Below are positions 24,770-33,750 of a stretch of DNA of 64,000 nucleotides, in pieces; position 1 is the first letter of the stretch, and each line of letters starts with the position of its first letter. The translations under genes and the position numbers were made by a program. The stretch spans positions 1-64,000 of the forward strand of contig NZ_LIUQ01000004.1 in assembly GCF_001276715.1 (NCBI RefSeq), given 5' to 3'. The notes beneath the pieces were generated by a model. It was not told the origin of the DNA and did not search any database. It saw only the letters and a program-made list of their open reading frames with translations. The DNA is from Planktothricoides sp. SR001 (lineage in GTDB: Bacteria; Cyanobacteriota; Cyanobacteriia; Cyanobacteriales; Laspinemataceae).

Positions 24770-26866
24770 TTAGTCAAAAACCGCTTTTATGGCTTTGGCG
24801 TAATCGGCTATGGCTAAATCATATTTTTTTAAGTTTTTGTAGGCATCACCCCGGTTATTGTAAACATCAAAATTGGTCGGATCGAGTTCTATGGCCTTAG
24901 TGTAATCGACTATGGCTAAATCATATTTTTTTAAGTTTTTGTATGCATCACCCCGATTATAATAAGCCCAAGAATAGTTAGGATCAAGTTCTATGGCCTT
25001 GGTGTAATCGGGTATGGCTAAATCATATTTTTGTAACTCTTTGTAGGCATTACCCCGACTATTGTAAGCCCAAGAATAGTTAGGATCAAGTTCTATGGCC
25101 TTGGTGTAATCGGCTATGGCTAAATCATATTTTTGTAAGTTATCGTAGGCCAAACCCCGATTATTGTAAGCCCAAGAATAGTTAGGATCAAGTTCTATTG
25201 CCTTGGTGTAATCGGCTATGGCTAAATCATATTTTTGTAAGTTATCGTAGGCCAAACCTCGATTATTGTAAAGGAAAGAATAGTTAGGCTCCAGGTTGAT
25301 AGTCTGGCTGTAATCAGCTATGGCTAAATCATATTTTTGTAAGTCTTTGTAGGCATTACCTCGATTATTGTAAGCCCAAGCAAAGTTCCGATCCAGTTCT
25401 ACGGCTTTGTTGTAATCAGCTATAGCTAAATCATATTTTTGTAAGTTTTTGTAGGCATTACCCCGATTATTGTAAGCCCAAGCAAAGTTCGGATCCAGTT
25501 CTATGGCTTTGGTGTAATCAGCTATGGCTAAATCATATTTTTTTAAGTCTTGGTAGGCATTACCCCGATTATTGTAAGCATTAACATAGTTCCGATCCAG
25601 TTCTATGGCTTTAGTGTAATCAGCTATGGCTAAATCATATTTTTGTAAATTATAGTAGGCATTACCCCGATTATTGTAAGCCCAAGCAAATTTAGGATCC
25701 AGTTCTACGGCTTTGGTGTAATCAGCTATGGCTAAATCATATTTTTGTGAGCAAAAATAGGCATTACCACGAAGATTGTAAGCCTCAGCATATTTGGAAT
25801 TGAGTTCGATCGCTTTCGTGTAATTAGCGATCGCTGATTTATATTGTTTCAAGCCATAGTAGGAGTCACCCCCTTTAATGTAATCGGCTATAGCTAAATC
25901 ATATTTTTTTAATTCTTTGTATGCCTTAGCCCGACTCTCGTAAGCATGAAAATAATTTTGCTCTAGTTTTATGACTTTGGTGTAATCAGCGATCGCTAAA
26001 TCATATTTTTTTGATTCCAAGTAAAGTAGACCACGACTATTATAAGCCGCCGCATCTTGTGGATTTAGTTCGATTGCGTTGGTGTAATCAGCCATAGCTA
26101 AATCATATTTTTTTGATGCTGAGTAAACCCAACCACGACCATTATAAGCCGCCGCATCTTGTGGGTTTATTTTGATCGCTTTGGTGTAATCAGCCAGCGC
26201 TAAATCATATTTTTTTGATTCTGAGTAAACCCAACCACGACTATTATAAGCTGCCGCATCTTGTAAATTTAGTTCGATCACTTTTGTGTAATCAGCGATC
26301 GCTAAATCTAAACTATCTTTAGCTTTGTACAACCCATTCAACAACTGGTATGCCGAACCACGATTTTTATAAGCTGCCGGATCTTGTGGATTTAGTTCGA
26401 TCGCTTTTGTGTAATCAGCGATCGCTTTTTCTAAATTATCTTTATTAATATTATACCGCGTATAGGCATTACCTCTAAGATTGTAATTCGCTGGATCTTG
26501 TGGATTTAGTTCGATCGCTTTTGTATAATCAGCGATCGCTTTTTCTGTGTTATCTAGAAAATAATGAGCCGTTCCCCGAAGGAGAAAAGCTTTGCCCATA
26601 TTGGCATCGAGTTTTATAGCTTCGTCCAATGATCCCAAAGCGGCGGCATAATCTTTTTCATGGAAAAAAGCGATTCCTTGACTGTAATAATCATTAGCAG
26701 TTTTCTTTTCTTGTTGTTTCAGATTCGCGTAAGTTTCTGGATTGATAAATATCTGAATGGGAATCCCTAAATTCCAGCTATTTTCTATGCCCTTTTCATC
26801 GCGATCGCCTTTTGCGTGAACCCCGACAATTTCCCCTCGGTGATTCAACACCGGCCCGCCATTCAT
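24770..26866 (-). CDS. TPR-repeat protein (C-terminal part of a broken protease-TPR gene)
   Basis: About 698 residues with some seventeen tetratricopeptide repeats of 34 residues (core KYDLAIADYTKAIELDPNY, then AYNNRGNAY), a protein-interaction superhelix. The first 50 residues are the end of a trypsin-like protease domain: GMNGGPVLNHRGEIVGVHA. This lies in the same frame as the upstream 26894-27418 piece; only one TGA (26894-26896) separates them. The active-site Ser of GMSGGPV is Asn here. No convincing ribosome binding site precedes the first internal Met, so translation of this half is uncertain. DNA of the repeats is very similar (TAATCAGCTATGGCTAAATC recurs), indicating recent internal duplication. 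Confidence 0.85.
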   Translation of the reverse strand: MNGGPVLNHRGEIVGVHAKGDRDEKGIENSWNLGIPIQIFINPETYANLKQQEKKTANDYYSQGIAFFHEKDYAAALGSLDEAIKLDANMGKAFLLRGTAHYFLDNTEKAIADYTKAIELNPQDPANYNLRGNAYTRYNINKDNLEKAIADYTKAIELNPQDPAAYKNRGSAYQLLNGLYKAKDSLDLAIADYTKVIELNLQDAAAYNSRGWVYSESKKYDLALADYTKAIKINPQDAAAYNGRGWVYSASKKYDLAMADYTNAIELNPQDAAAYNSRGLLYLESKKYDLAIADYTKVIKLEQNYFHAYESRAKAYKELKKYDLAIADYIKGGDSYYGLKQYKSAIANYTKAIELNSKYAEAYNLRGNAYFCSQKYDLAIADYTKAVELDPKFAWAYNNRGNAYYNLQKYDLAIADYTKAIELDRNYVNAYNNRGNAYQDLKKYDLAIADYTKAIELDPNFAWAYNNRGNAYKNLQKYDLAIADYNKAVELDRNFAWAYNNRGNAYKDLQKYDLAIADYSQTINLEPNYSFLYNNRGLAYDNLQKYDLAIADYTKAIELDPNYSWAYNNRGLAYDNLQKYDLAIADYTKAIELDPNYSWAYNSRGNAYKELQKYDLAIPDYTKAIELDPNYSWAYYNRGDAYKNLKKYDLAIVDYTKAIELDPTNFDVYNNRGDAYKNLKKYDLAIADYAKAIKAVFD

Positions 26867-26893
26867 ACCCGGTTGAGTATTCGCATCATAAAT

Positions 26894-27418
26894 TCAAATA
26901 TAACCATTCTTCGGTTCCGGTACTCTACCAGTAATCTTGCCTGAATTAAATAACACCGTGCGATGCGAAATTGCTGCACTACTACCAGGAACACCGAGAA
27001 CATAAATGCTGGTTGCTTCTACCACCTTTTCTGAATCGCCCAATTTCGCCACTGGGTAATTTTTATCACTGGTAAAAGTCAGCACCCCTAAATCCACATC
27101 CGCCACAGGTTTGGTGATAGTATCTCCTTTCACCTGATAAGTTTCTTGGTCTGGAGTAATAATTAAACAATTCAAATCCTTCTTTTCCACCACATGATAG
27201 GCAGTCAGCACCGAATAAGTATTTCTTTCTCGCTTAACAATTGCCCCCGACCCGGCACCGCACCCATCAATAATCACCGTGAATTCCTTACCTTTTTTGG
27301 CGATCGCTTCCTGACCCAAAGGCAGATCAAGCCCATCATTTTTTACCACAGAACAGCCACCAATTCCGCCAATTACCAGGCAAGCAAAAACTATCCCCAT
27401 TTTTTGCCATTTGATCAT
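26894..27418 (-). pseudogene. Trypsin-like serine protease lipoprotein, N-terminal part ended by TGA
   Basis: 174 residues. A lipoprotein signal (about 8-21) ends at IGGCS, so Cys22 would be lipidated. The protease domain has the oxyanion-side start CGAGSGAIV, His75 in VLTAYHVV and Asp109 in ADVDLGVLTF. Homology does not end at the TGA (26894-26896): the same frame continues as IYDANTQPGMNGGPVLNHRG, which is the active-site region. The intact gene would run 24770-27418, about 882 residues, giving an exported TPR-protease. Two defects are therefore present: the in-frame TGA (perhaps from TGG) and Ser to Asn at the nucleophile (AAT for AGT). A catalytically dead scaffold or plain decay are both possible. 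Confidence 0.85.
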
Positions 27419-27828
27419 TTTTATTGCTCCTGACTGCCGAAAATAACTGTTAAAACCGTTTTAAATGAACCATTGTCATTCCCGCGAAGTAATTCATAAA
27501 TTATAGCAATTTTCTACTGACTGAACCAGGGCGGTGTTGTATGACCGGATTACATTAGACAATTCAGAGCATTATTCGTTCAAAGCCGATTAGCGCTTGA
27601 TCCTCATATATCCGCAACGCGGGAACGGTTGGGGGTATCGATCCGTTATTTTGTCAGAGGTCTATTAAAAAAAGCGTCTAGGAGGTGAAAAATATTTTAC
27701 TGAAAATAGCAAAAATTTTTGCCAGTAATCACGCACCCTACCGGCTAATTGCTAATTTTATTGCCAAAAATCATCATCTAATATTTCCTCAACGGCATAA
27801 GGACATTCTGGGGGAAATAAATTCAAAT
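27419..27828. other. Intergenic region, no gene seen
   Basis: About 410 bp upstream of the protease gene and downstream of the DUF29 remnant. The part 27695-27775 resembles a repeat near 28720-28770 (AAAATAGCAAAA followed by CACCCTAC). No coding sequence is supported. Confidence 0.45.
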
Positions 27829-28011
27829 ATCCGGAGATCGCGCTTGCCCATATCTTCAATTTCTGCTAACAAATTTTCCCAATCCACCTTTTCATAATTG
27901 CGATTACCTACGGTAGGCTCCGCCAACGCGCAATAGTTTTAAAGTGGCTTCTATCCATTGCAAATAATCTTGGTCGTAAAGAGTTTTTTGCTTAACTTGA
28001 GATAATGTCAT
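27829..28011 (-). pseudogene. Partial DUF29 copy disrupted by a palindromic insertion
   Basis: Starts ATG at 28009-28011 and reads like the intact DUF29 gene (LYDQDYLQWIEATLKLLR) until codon 32. There the sequence gains a palindromic GGCGGAGCCTACCGTAGG segment (about 27905-27926), which brings a TAA and a frameshift. Beyond it the DNA again matches the intact gene closely, from its AATTATGAAAAGGTGGATTG to GGCAAGCGCGATC, then similarity stops near 27835. In the intact gene the corresponding point is CGCGATCGC, so the insert sits at a HIP1-type site. It is a recent partial duplication. Confidence 0.8.
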
Positions 28012-28084
28012 AGTTCTACCTGTGAAACATAATTTTATGACTACAGTAGATTAAGTGTGGTAGGGACACGGCTGGCCCAAGTCC

Positions 28085-28555
28085 CTACTCTGGCCAAAAC
28101 TGGCGATCGAGTACATCAGCAATTTGATAGGGACAGTCTATGGGAAAGGTTTCCTGGGGTAATCCAGTTTCTAAATAAGCTTGTTCTCTAGCATCCTCAT
28201 AACATCCAGAAAAAATGCTGTCAATATAGGCGATTAAACTGGGAGAATCTTTTAATAACTTGGCGATTCTTCTGCGATGTTCAGCAATACTTCCCGACCA
28301 GCTACCAGTTCTATGTTCCGGTTGAAATTGCCATTTTAACAGGTGCAATAAAACAATCACTAGATTACTTTCTAAGCTACGGCGATCGCGCTTGCCCATA
28401 TCTTCAATTTCTGCTAACAAATTTTCCCAATCCACCTTTTCATAATTGCGATCGCGCAATTGTTGTAAAGTGGCTTCTATCCATTGCAAATAATCTTGTT
28501 CGTAAAGATTATTTGTGTCCTTAATTTTTGCATAATCAGCTAAACTCTGTCTCAT
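28085..28555 (-). CDS. DUF29 family protein
   Basis: 156 residues with the standard DUF29 pattern: LYEQDYLQWIEATLQQLRDR, NLLAEIEDMGKRDRRSLES, LLHLLKWQFQPEHRTGSW and FPIDCPYQIADVLDRQFWPE at the C-terminus. DUF29 proteins are frequent and often multicopy in cyanobacteria; their function is unknown. No membrane segment or signal peptide is seen, and the fold is expected to be all-helical. A partial, disrupted copy lies about 70 bp downstream (27829-28011), so the family has duplicated locally. The ATG start at 28553-28555 is preceded by TGGAGAAATCAAA, a good ribosome binding site. Confidence 0.88.
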   Translation of the reverse strand: MRQSLADYAKIKDTNNLYEQDYLQWIEATLQQLRDRNYEKVDWENLLAEIEDMGKRDRRSLESNLVIVLLHLLKWQFQPEHRTGSWSGSIAEHRRRIAKLLKDSPSLIAYIDSIFSGCYEDAREQAYLETGLPQETFPIDCPYQIADVLDRQFWPE

Positions 28556-28781
28556 TTTGATTTCTCCAAATGTTTTAATTTTTGCTCAAATTAAACGTTT
28601 TTTTTATAATTTATACCAAATTATAAAATTTTTTCTACAATTCCGAGGTTTATTTGGGCGCAAGCATTTTAGTCAATTTTTTGCTGATTAATTCGGTGCG
28701 TTACGGCGGGAACGAATACTTTGCTAAAATAGCAAAAGTTTTCGCCCGCCTAACACACCCTACAGGCTACCAAATATCGGA

Positions 28782-31388
28782 TTACTTAGCGCCCACGGGG
28801 ATGCCTAAAATATCTTCAATTTTGGGCATTTGTTCCAGAGGAATCACGCGACCTTCATCTTCAAAACCTGCAATTTGGTCAAAGTTGAGATAGCGATATA
28901 AATCGACCGCAAAGGGGTCAATTTTCTTGCCGACAATTTCCATATATTCCTCAACGGTGGGAATGCGTCCCAACAGGGCACAAACTGCCGCTAATTCGGC
29001 GGAACCAAGATAAACTTGTGCGCCTTTACCCATGCGATTATTGAAATTACGAGTAGAGGTAGAAAACACCGTTACCCCATCTTCAACTCGCGCTTGGTTG
29101 CCCATACAAAGGGAACATCCGGGCATTTCGGTGCGGGCTCCGGCAGCGGCAAAAATGCCATACATTCCTTCTTCCCGCAGTTGTTTTTCATCCATGCGAG
29201 TGGGGGGACAAATCCACAGGCGAACTTTCACCGGCCCTGCCCCTTCTAATACTTTGGCGGCAGCGCGATAATGGCCGATATTGGTCATACAAGAACCGAT
29301 GAAAACTTCATGGATTGTATCACCGGCACATTCGGACATTAATTTAACGTTATCCGGGTCATTGGGTGCGGCAACAATTGGTTCTTTAATCTCGTTGAGA
29401 TTGACTTCTAAAATTTCTGCATATTCCGCATCAGCGTCCGCCGACATTAATTCTGGATTGGCTAACCATTGTTCCATTTTAGCGACCCGGCGCATAATGG
29501 TTCGCCCATCTTGATAACCACGTGCGACCATATTTTTTAATAGGGCAATGTTTGATCGCATATACTCAGAAACCGTCTCAGTACCTAACTTAATGGTAGA
29601 CCCAGCGCAAGACCGTTCCGCCGTAGCATCGGTTAATTCAAAAGCTTGTTCAACTTTTAAATCTGGCAATCCTTCCATTTCCATAATGCGCCCGGAGAAA
29701 ACATTTTTCTTATTCTGTTTCTCCACGGTTAATAAACCTTTTTGGATGGCTACATAAGGAATGGCATTGACAATATCCCGCAGGGTGACGCCCGGTTGCA
29801 GTTCACCCGTAAACCGGACTAAGACCGATTCGGGCATATCCAAGGGCATCAACCCCAAGGCAGAGGCAAATGCCACCAACCCGGAACCTGCCGGGAAAGA
29901 AATTCCCAAGGGGAAACGGGTGTGAGAGTCGCCTCCGGTGCCCACGGTATCGGGCAATAACATCCGGTTTAACCAGGAGTGAATGATGCCATCTCCCGGA
30001 CGGAGGGCTACCCCACCGCGAGTGGAGAAGAAATCAGGCAATTCTTTATGGGTTTTGATATCCACCGGCTTGGGATAGGCAGCGGTGTGGCAGAAACTCT
30101 GCATGGTCAGGTCTGCGGAGAAACCGAGACAAGCGAGTTCTTTGAGTTCGTCGCGAGTCATCGGGCCGGTGGTGTCTTGAGATCCGACGGTGGTCATTAT
30201 GGGTTCGCAGGAAGTGCCGGGACGAACTCCGGGCAGTCCGCAAGCTTTGCCCACCATTTTTTGCGCGAGGGTGAAGCCTTTGCCGGTGTCCGCAGGCAGG
30301 ACGGGACGGATGAATAGGTTGCTGGGTTCTAAGCCCAAAGCGGCGCGGGTTTTGTCGGTGAGACTACGACCAATTAATAAAGGAATCCGACCGCCTGCGC
30401 GAACTTCGTCGGTGATGGTGTCTGGTTTGAGTTTGAAGGTGGAAATGACTTCGCCATTTTCGTTGGTGATTTCCCCTTTGTAGGGATGAATGGTGATGAC
30501 CATGCCGGTTTCCATTTTGGTGACATCACATTCAATGGGTAGGGCGCCGGAGTCTTCAGCGGTGTTGAAGAAAATCGGCGCGATCGCACCTCCCAGGATA
30601 TAGCCCCCGCCCCGTTTATTGGGGACAAAGGGAATATCATCGCCAATATGCCACAACACGGAGTTAATGGCGGATTTGCGGGAAGAACCCGTCCCCACCA
30701 CGTCTCCCACATAAGCGACGGGATGGCCTTTTTTCTTTAATTCGGCGATCGTGGCTAGACCGTCGGGCATCCGGGATTCCAACATGGCCAAAGCGTGCAA
30801 GGGAATATCCGGTCGGGTGGTGGCGTGAGGGGCTGGGGATAGGTCGTCGGTGTTGGTTTCCCCAGGCACTTTAAACACGGTGACGGTAATGCTTTCCGCT
30901 AAGGGCGATCGGCTGGTGAACCATTCCGCCGCAGCCCACGCATCTACCACTTGTTTGGCGTAGGGGTTGGTTTGTGACAGTTCTAATACGTCGTTGAAAG
31001 CGTCGTAAACTAGGACTATTTTGCTGAGGGCTTTGGCGGCGCTATTCGCCAAGGTTTCATCGGATACCTGTAATAAGTCAATCAGGGATTGGATATTGTA
31101 GCCACCAATCATAGTCCCCAGGAGTTCGATCGCTTCTAGGGGCGAAACCAGGGGGCTGGAAATTTCCCCTTTGGCAATGCCAGTCAGGAAGGAAGCTTTG
31201 ACATAAGCTGCTTGGTCTACTCCAGGGGGAACGCGATCGCGCAACAGGTGCAGCGTAATATCTTCTTCCCCTGGGGGCGGATTTTTCAGGAGTTCACATA
31301 AATCGGCAGTTTGTTCCGCATTCAAAGGTAACGGCGGAATGCCTAAAGCTGCCCGTTGTGCAACCTGTTGACGATATGATTCCAACAT
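28782..31388 (-). CDS. acnB: Bifunctional aconitate hydratase B
   Basis: TCA-cycle aconitase of the AcnB class (citrate to isocitrate; also 2-methylisocitrate dehydration in some bacteria), 868 residues. The N-terminal HEAT-like domain (about 1-155) and swivel domain (about 170-390, [20 protein letters not shown]) precede the catalytic domains, the order typical of AcnB. Iron-sulfur cysteines occur in [17 protein letters not shown] and [34 protein letters not shown] and [14 protein letters not shown] are further active-site blocks. I choose the ATG at 31386-31388 ([13 protein letters not shown]) because GAGAG lies just upstream; a second in-frame ATG 15 bp earlier overlaps that site. No operon partner is evident. 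Aconitase B is the usual cyanobacterial form. Confidence 0.95.
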   Translation of the reverse strand: MLESYRQQVAQRAALGIPPLPLNAEQTADLCELLKNPPPGEEDITLHLLRDRVPPGVDQAAYVKASFLTGIAKGEISSPLVSPLEAIELLGTMIGGYNIQSLIDLLQVSDETLANSAAKALSKIVLVYDAFNDVLELSQTNPYAKQVVDAWAAAEWFTSRSPLAESITVTVFKVPGETNTDDLSPAPHATTRPDIPLHALAMLESRMPDGLATIAELKKKGHPVAYVGDVVGTGSSRKSAINSVLWHIGDDIPFVPNKRGGGYILGGAIAPIFFNTAEDSGALPIECDVTKMETGMVITIHPYKGEITNENGEVISTFKLKPDTITDEVRAGGRIPLLIGRSLTDKTRAALGLEPSNLFIRPVLPADTGKGFTLAQKMVGKACGLPGVRPGTSCEPIMTTVGSQDTTGPMTRDELKELACLGFSADLTMQSFCHTAAYPKPVDIKTHKELPDFFSTRGGVALRPGDGIIHSWLNRMLLPDTVGTGGDSHTRFPLGISFPAGSGLVAFASALGLMPLDMPESVLVRFTGELQPGVTLRDIVNAIPYVAIQKGLLTVEKQNKKNVFSGRIMEMEGLPDLKVEQAFELTDATAERSCAGSTIKLGTETVSEYMRSNIALLKNMVARGYQDGRTIMRRVAKMEQWLANPELMSADADAEYAEILEVNLNEIKEPIVAAPNDPDNVKLMSECAGDTIHEVFIGSCMTNIGHYRAAAKVLEGAGPVKVRLWICPPTRMDEKQLREEGMYGIFAAAGARTEMPGCSLCMGNQARVEDGVTVFSTSTRNFNNRMGKGAQVYLGSAELAAVCALLGRIPTVEEYMEIVGKKIDPFAVDLYRYLNFDQIAGFEDEGRVIPLEQMPKIEDILGIPVGAK

Positions 31389-32028
31389 AAAATAACTCTC
31401 CATTTCCGGGTCATTAAAGACTAATTTGATCGGTAGATCGAAAGCTGTTAGGGATGAGCGATCGGTGATTCGCCCTCTTGAATCAGGCTAGGGCGCTAAC
31501 TACTGAACTTTATTCTTATCTTGCATCATTCAGCCTTCATCCTTACAGTTTCTTAGGTTTAAGTTATCAGATTTCAACATTCTGCCTCGGTGATTTGTCC
31601 TTGGTGATTTGTCCTTGGTGATTTGTCCTTGGTGATTTGTCCTTGGTGATTTGTCCTTGAGAAAATAACCAATAACTAACAACCAATCACCAATAACTAA
31701 TAAATAATCATTTTAACGACGCCAAGTCAGCGATCGCCAATCGCCCCTAAGATTTAGTAACAGAGAAAACAAAACCAGAAACCGAGGGTCGATCGCCCTC
31801 TTGGTGGGGCGGGAGGGATATGAAATTACTGAGAATGATTTTGATCGGTTGGGGTAAATTTGCTAAAACTTAACAAAAAATTGCTAATTTTTATCTTTTA
31901 TTAAGAGATAATATGAAAAATTTTTTAAACTTTACACACAAGTCCGGGCACTGCCAATATTATTTGTGTGTTTGGATATCAGGGCATCGCAGGTTGTCAG
32001 TAAACAAAATGTTATTAGGTGGTTGTTA
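31389..32028. other. Intergenic region with tandem repeat
   Basis: Divergent promoter region between acnB and the GGDEF/EAL gene. It contains five tandem 14-bp repeats (31589-31658), CAATAACTAACAACC-type low-complexity DNA, and an AT-rich 3' part. No gene is supported. Confidence 0.5.
31589..31658. repeat. Five perfect 14-bp tandem repeats
   Basis: GGTGATTTGTCCTT repeated five times without mismatch, about 200 bp upstream of acnB (minus strand). Copy number could vary between strains. Confidence 0.9.
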
Positions 32029-33750
32029 ATGTTTTCTAAAAACCAAGATAATTTCGGATGGATGTCCAAAGATTTTCAGACCAGAGTTAAACGGGAATTC
32101 CGCAAAGGAAATCATCTTCGTAAATTAGCCAAGACCAGTAAAAGTTTTATTGGTGAAACATCTATACAACATAAGCAAGACAAATTACAGGAAGAATTCT
32201 GTGTGGCAGGAAACAAAGAAGGTGGATCGATAAACCCACCATTAGAGTTATCATTATCGCTGCCAGGGTCATTGGAGGCGATCGCCGCTGCCATGCCGGT
32301 TGCTTTGCTGATTAGTCGAGTGGCGGATGGGGTGATTTTATTCGCTAATTGCCATTACTGTGAGCAGTTTAATTCCTGTCCCGGAGAAATATTGGGGCTT
32401 CACCTCTGGGAGATTTATCCTGATGCTCAAATTTATCAAAAATGGCAAGCTATCCTGACAACAAAAGGTGAAGTGACTGATTATGAAATAGAAGTCCAGA
32501 AAGCGGATGGAACTTCTAAATGGGTGGCAATGTCGGCAAAACTTCTCAGTTTTGAGGGCGATCGCTTCTTACTGATGACATTTAGCCCGGTCAAAATCAA
32601 TCGGGAATCAGAGCAGACTCTGCAAACTTTAGTAAAGAGAACCGCTTCAGTTATTGGCACGGCTTTTTTCTCCGAATGTGTTCGTTATTTAAGCGAAGTT
32701 TTCGGTCTGCGATATGTAATGATTTCTGAGTTAATTGGCAAAAAGCAAGATCAGTTACAGGTACTTGCTTTTAGCGAACATGGACAAATACAATCAAAAT
32801 TTACATACCCGATTGCCGAAACCCCTTGTGAAATGACCCTGAAAATCGGTGAGTTTATTTGTACGGAAGAAGTCAGGGAAAAATTTCCTCAACTTCAGAG
32901 TATGCAACAATGGGTCGGGTCTTCAAGTTATCACGGAATTGCCTTACTCGATAGCAGCAAAAAAACCATCGGGGTGATGTCGATTTTGGATGATAAAGTT
33001 TTCTCATTGAATCCCCGATCGCACTCCATTTTAAAACTATTCGCCGCCCGAACTGCTGCTGAATTGGAACGACACCAAGTAGCCAAAGTCCAGATGGAAA
33101 ATGAGGCTAGGTTACATCTGGCTTTGAAAGCAGCCCATAAGGGAGTTTGGGATTGGGATTTGGCTACGGGGATGATTAGTTGGTCGAAAGAAGTAGCCGG
33201 AATTTTGGGATTTCCCCTGCATCTGAGCCAAGGGTCTGCCAGCATTTTTCTGCAAAGGATTCATCCAGAAGATCGCCCGCAGGTAGAACAGGCGATCGCC
33301 TGCGCGATTTCCGAAGGTACAGAATACCATGTAGAATATCGCATTATTCATGCCTCAACCGGCCAAATCCGTTGGATTGCTTGTGATGCCAACATTGTTT
33401 GTGAATTGAGCGATCGCGATGCCCGCATTATGGGGACGATTGCGGATATTTCCGATCGCAAACAAACGGAATCCGCGTTGATTCAATCTGAAGCCAACTT
33501 AAGAGCTATTTTTGATTCTTCAGTTCAAGGAATTTTACTAATTGACCGATGCTATAAAATTCAAGCATTCAACCCCGCAGCCAGTCAGATTATTCAAGGG
33601 ATTTGGCAAAAAGAAATTCATCAGGTTGATTCTATAATTTTTTGCTTAAAAAATGATCTAATTTTGGACGATTTTGCTCAATATTTTGCCGATGCTTTAG
33701 AAGGAAAATTTTTAGAAAAAGAAAAAAATATTCAAGGAATAAACCGATAA
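32029..33750 (+). pseudogene. PAS/GAF sensor half of a stop-split GGDEF/EAL gene
   Basis: N-terminal part of a signalling protein. From the ATG at 32029 (MFSKNQDNFGWMS) it shows a PAS domain (about 85-180), a GAF domain (about 195-345), a PAS domain (about 360-480, for example GVWDWDLATGMISWSKEV and VEYRIIHASTGQIRWIA) and the start of another PAS (about 490 on). TAA at 33748-33750 ends it, but the same frame continues EYWFKINYHPVYDKKSQVIA, a normal PAS second half, into the 33802-35967 piece. A CAA to TAA change is the simplest explanation. If the stop is real, the product is a sensor without an output domain. Confidence 0.8.

Noticed and set aside
31589-31658. Possible iteron-type origin
   Set aside because: Five 14-bp repeats occur, but no replication initiator gene, DnaA-box cluster or partition gene lies near; acnB and a signalling gene flank it.
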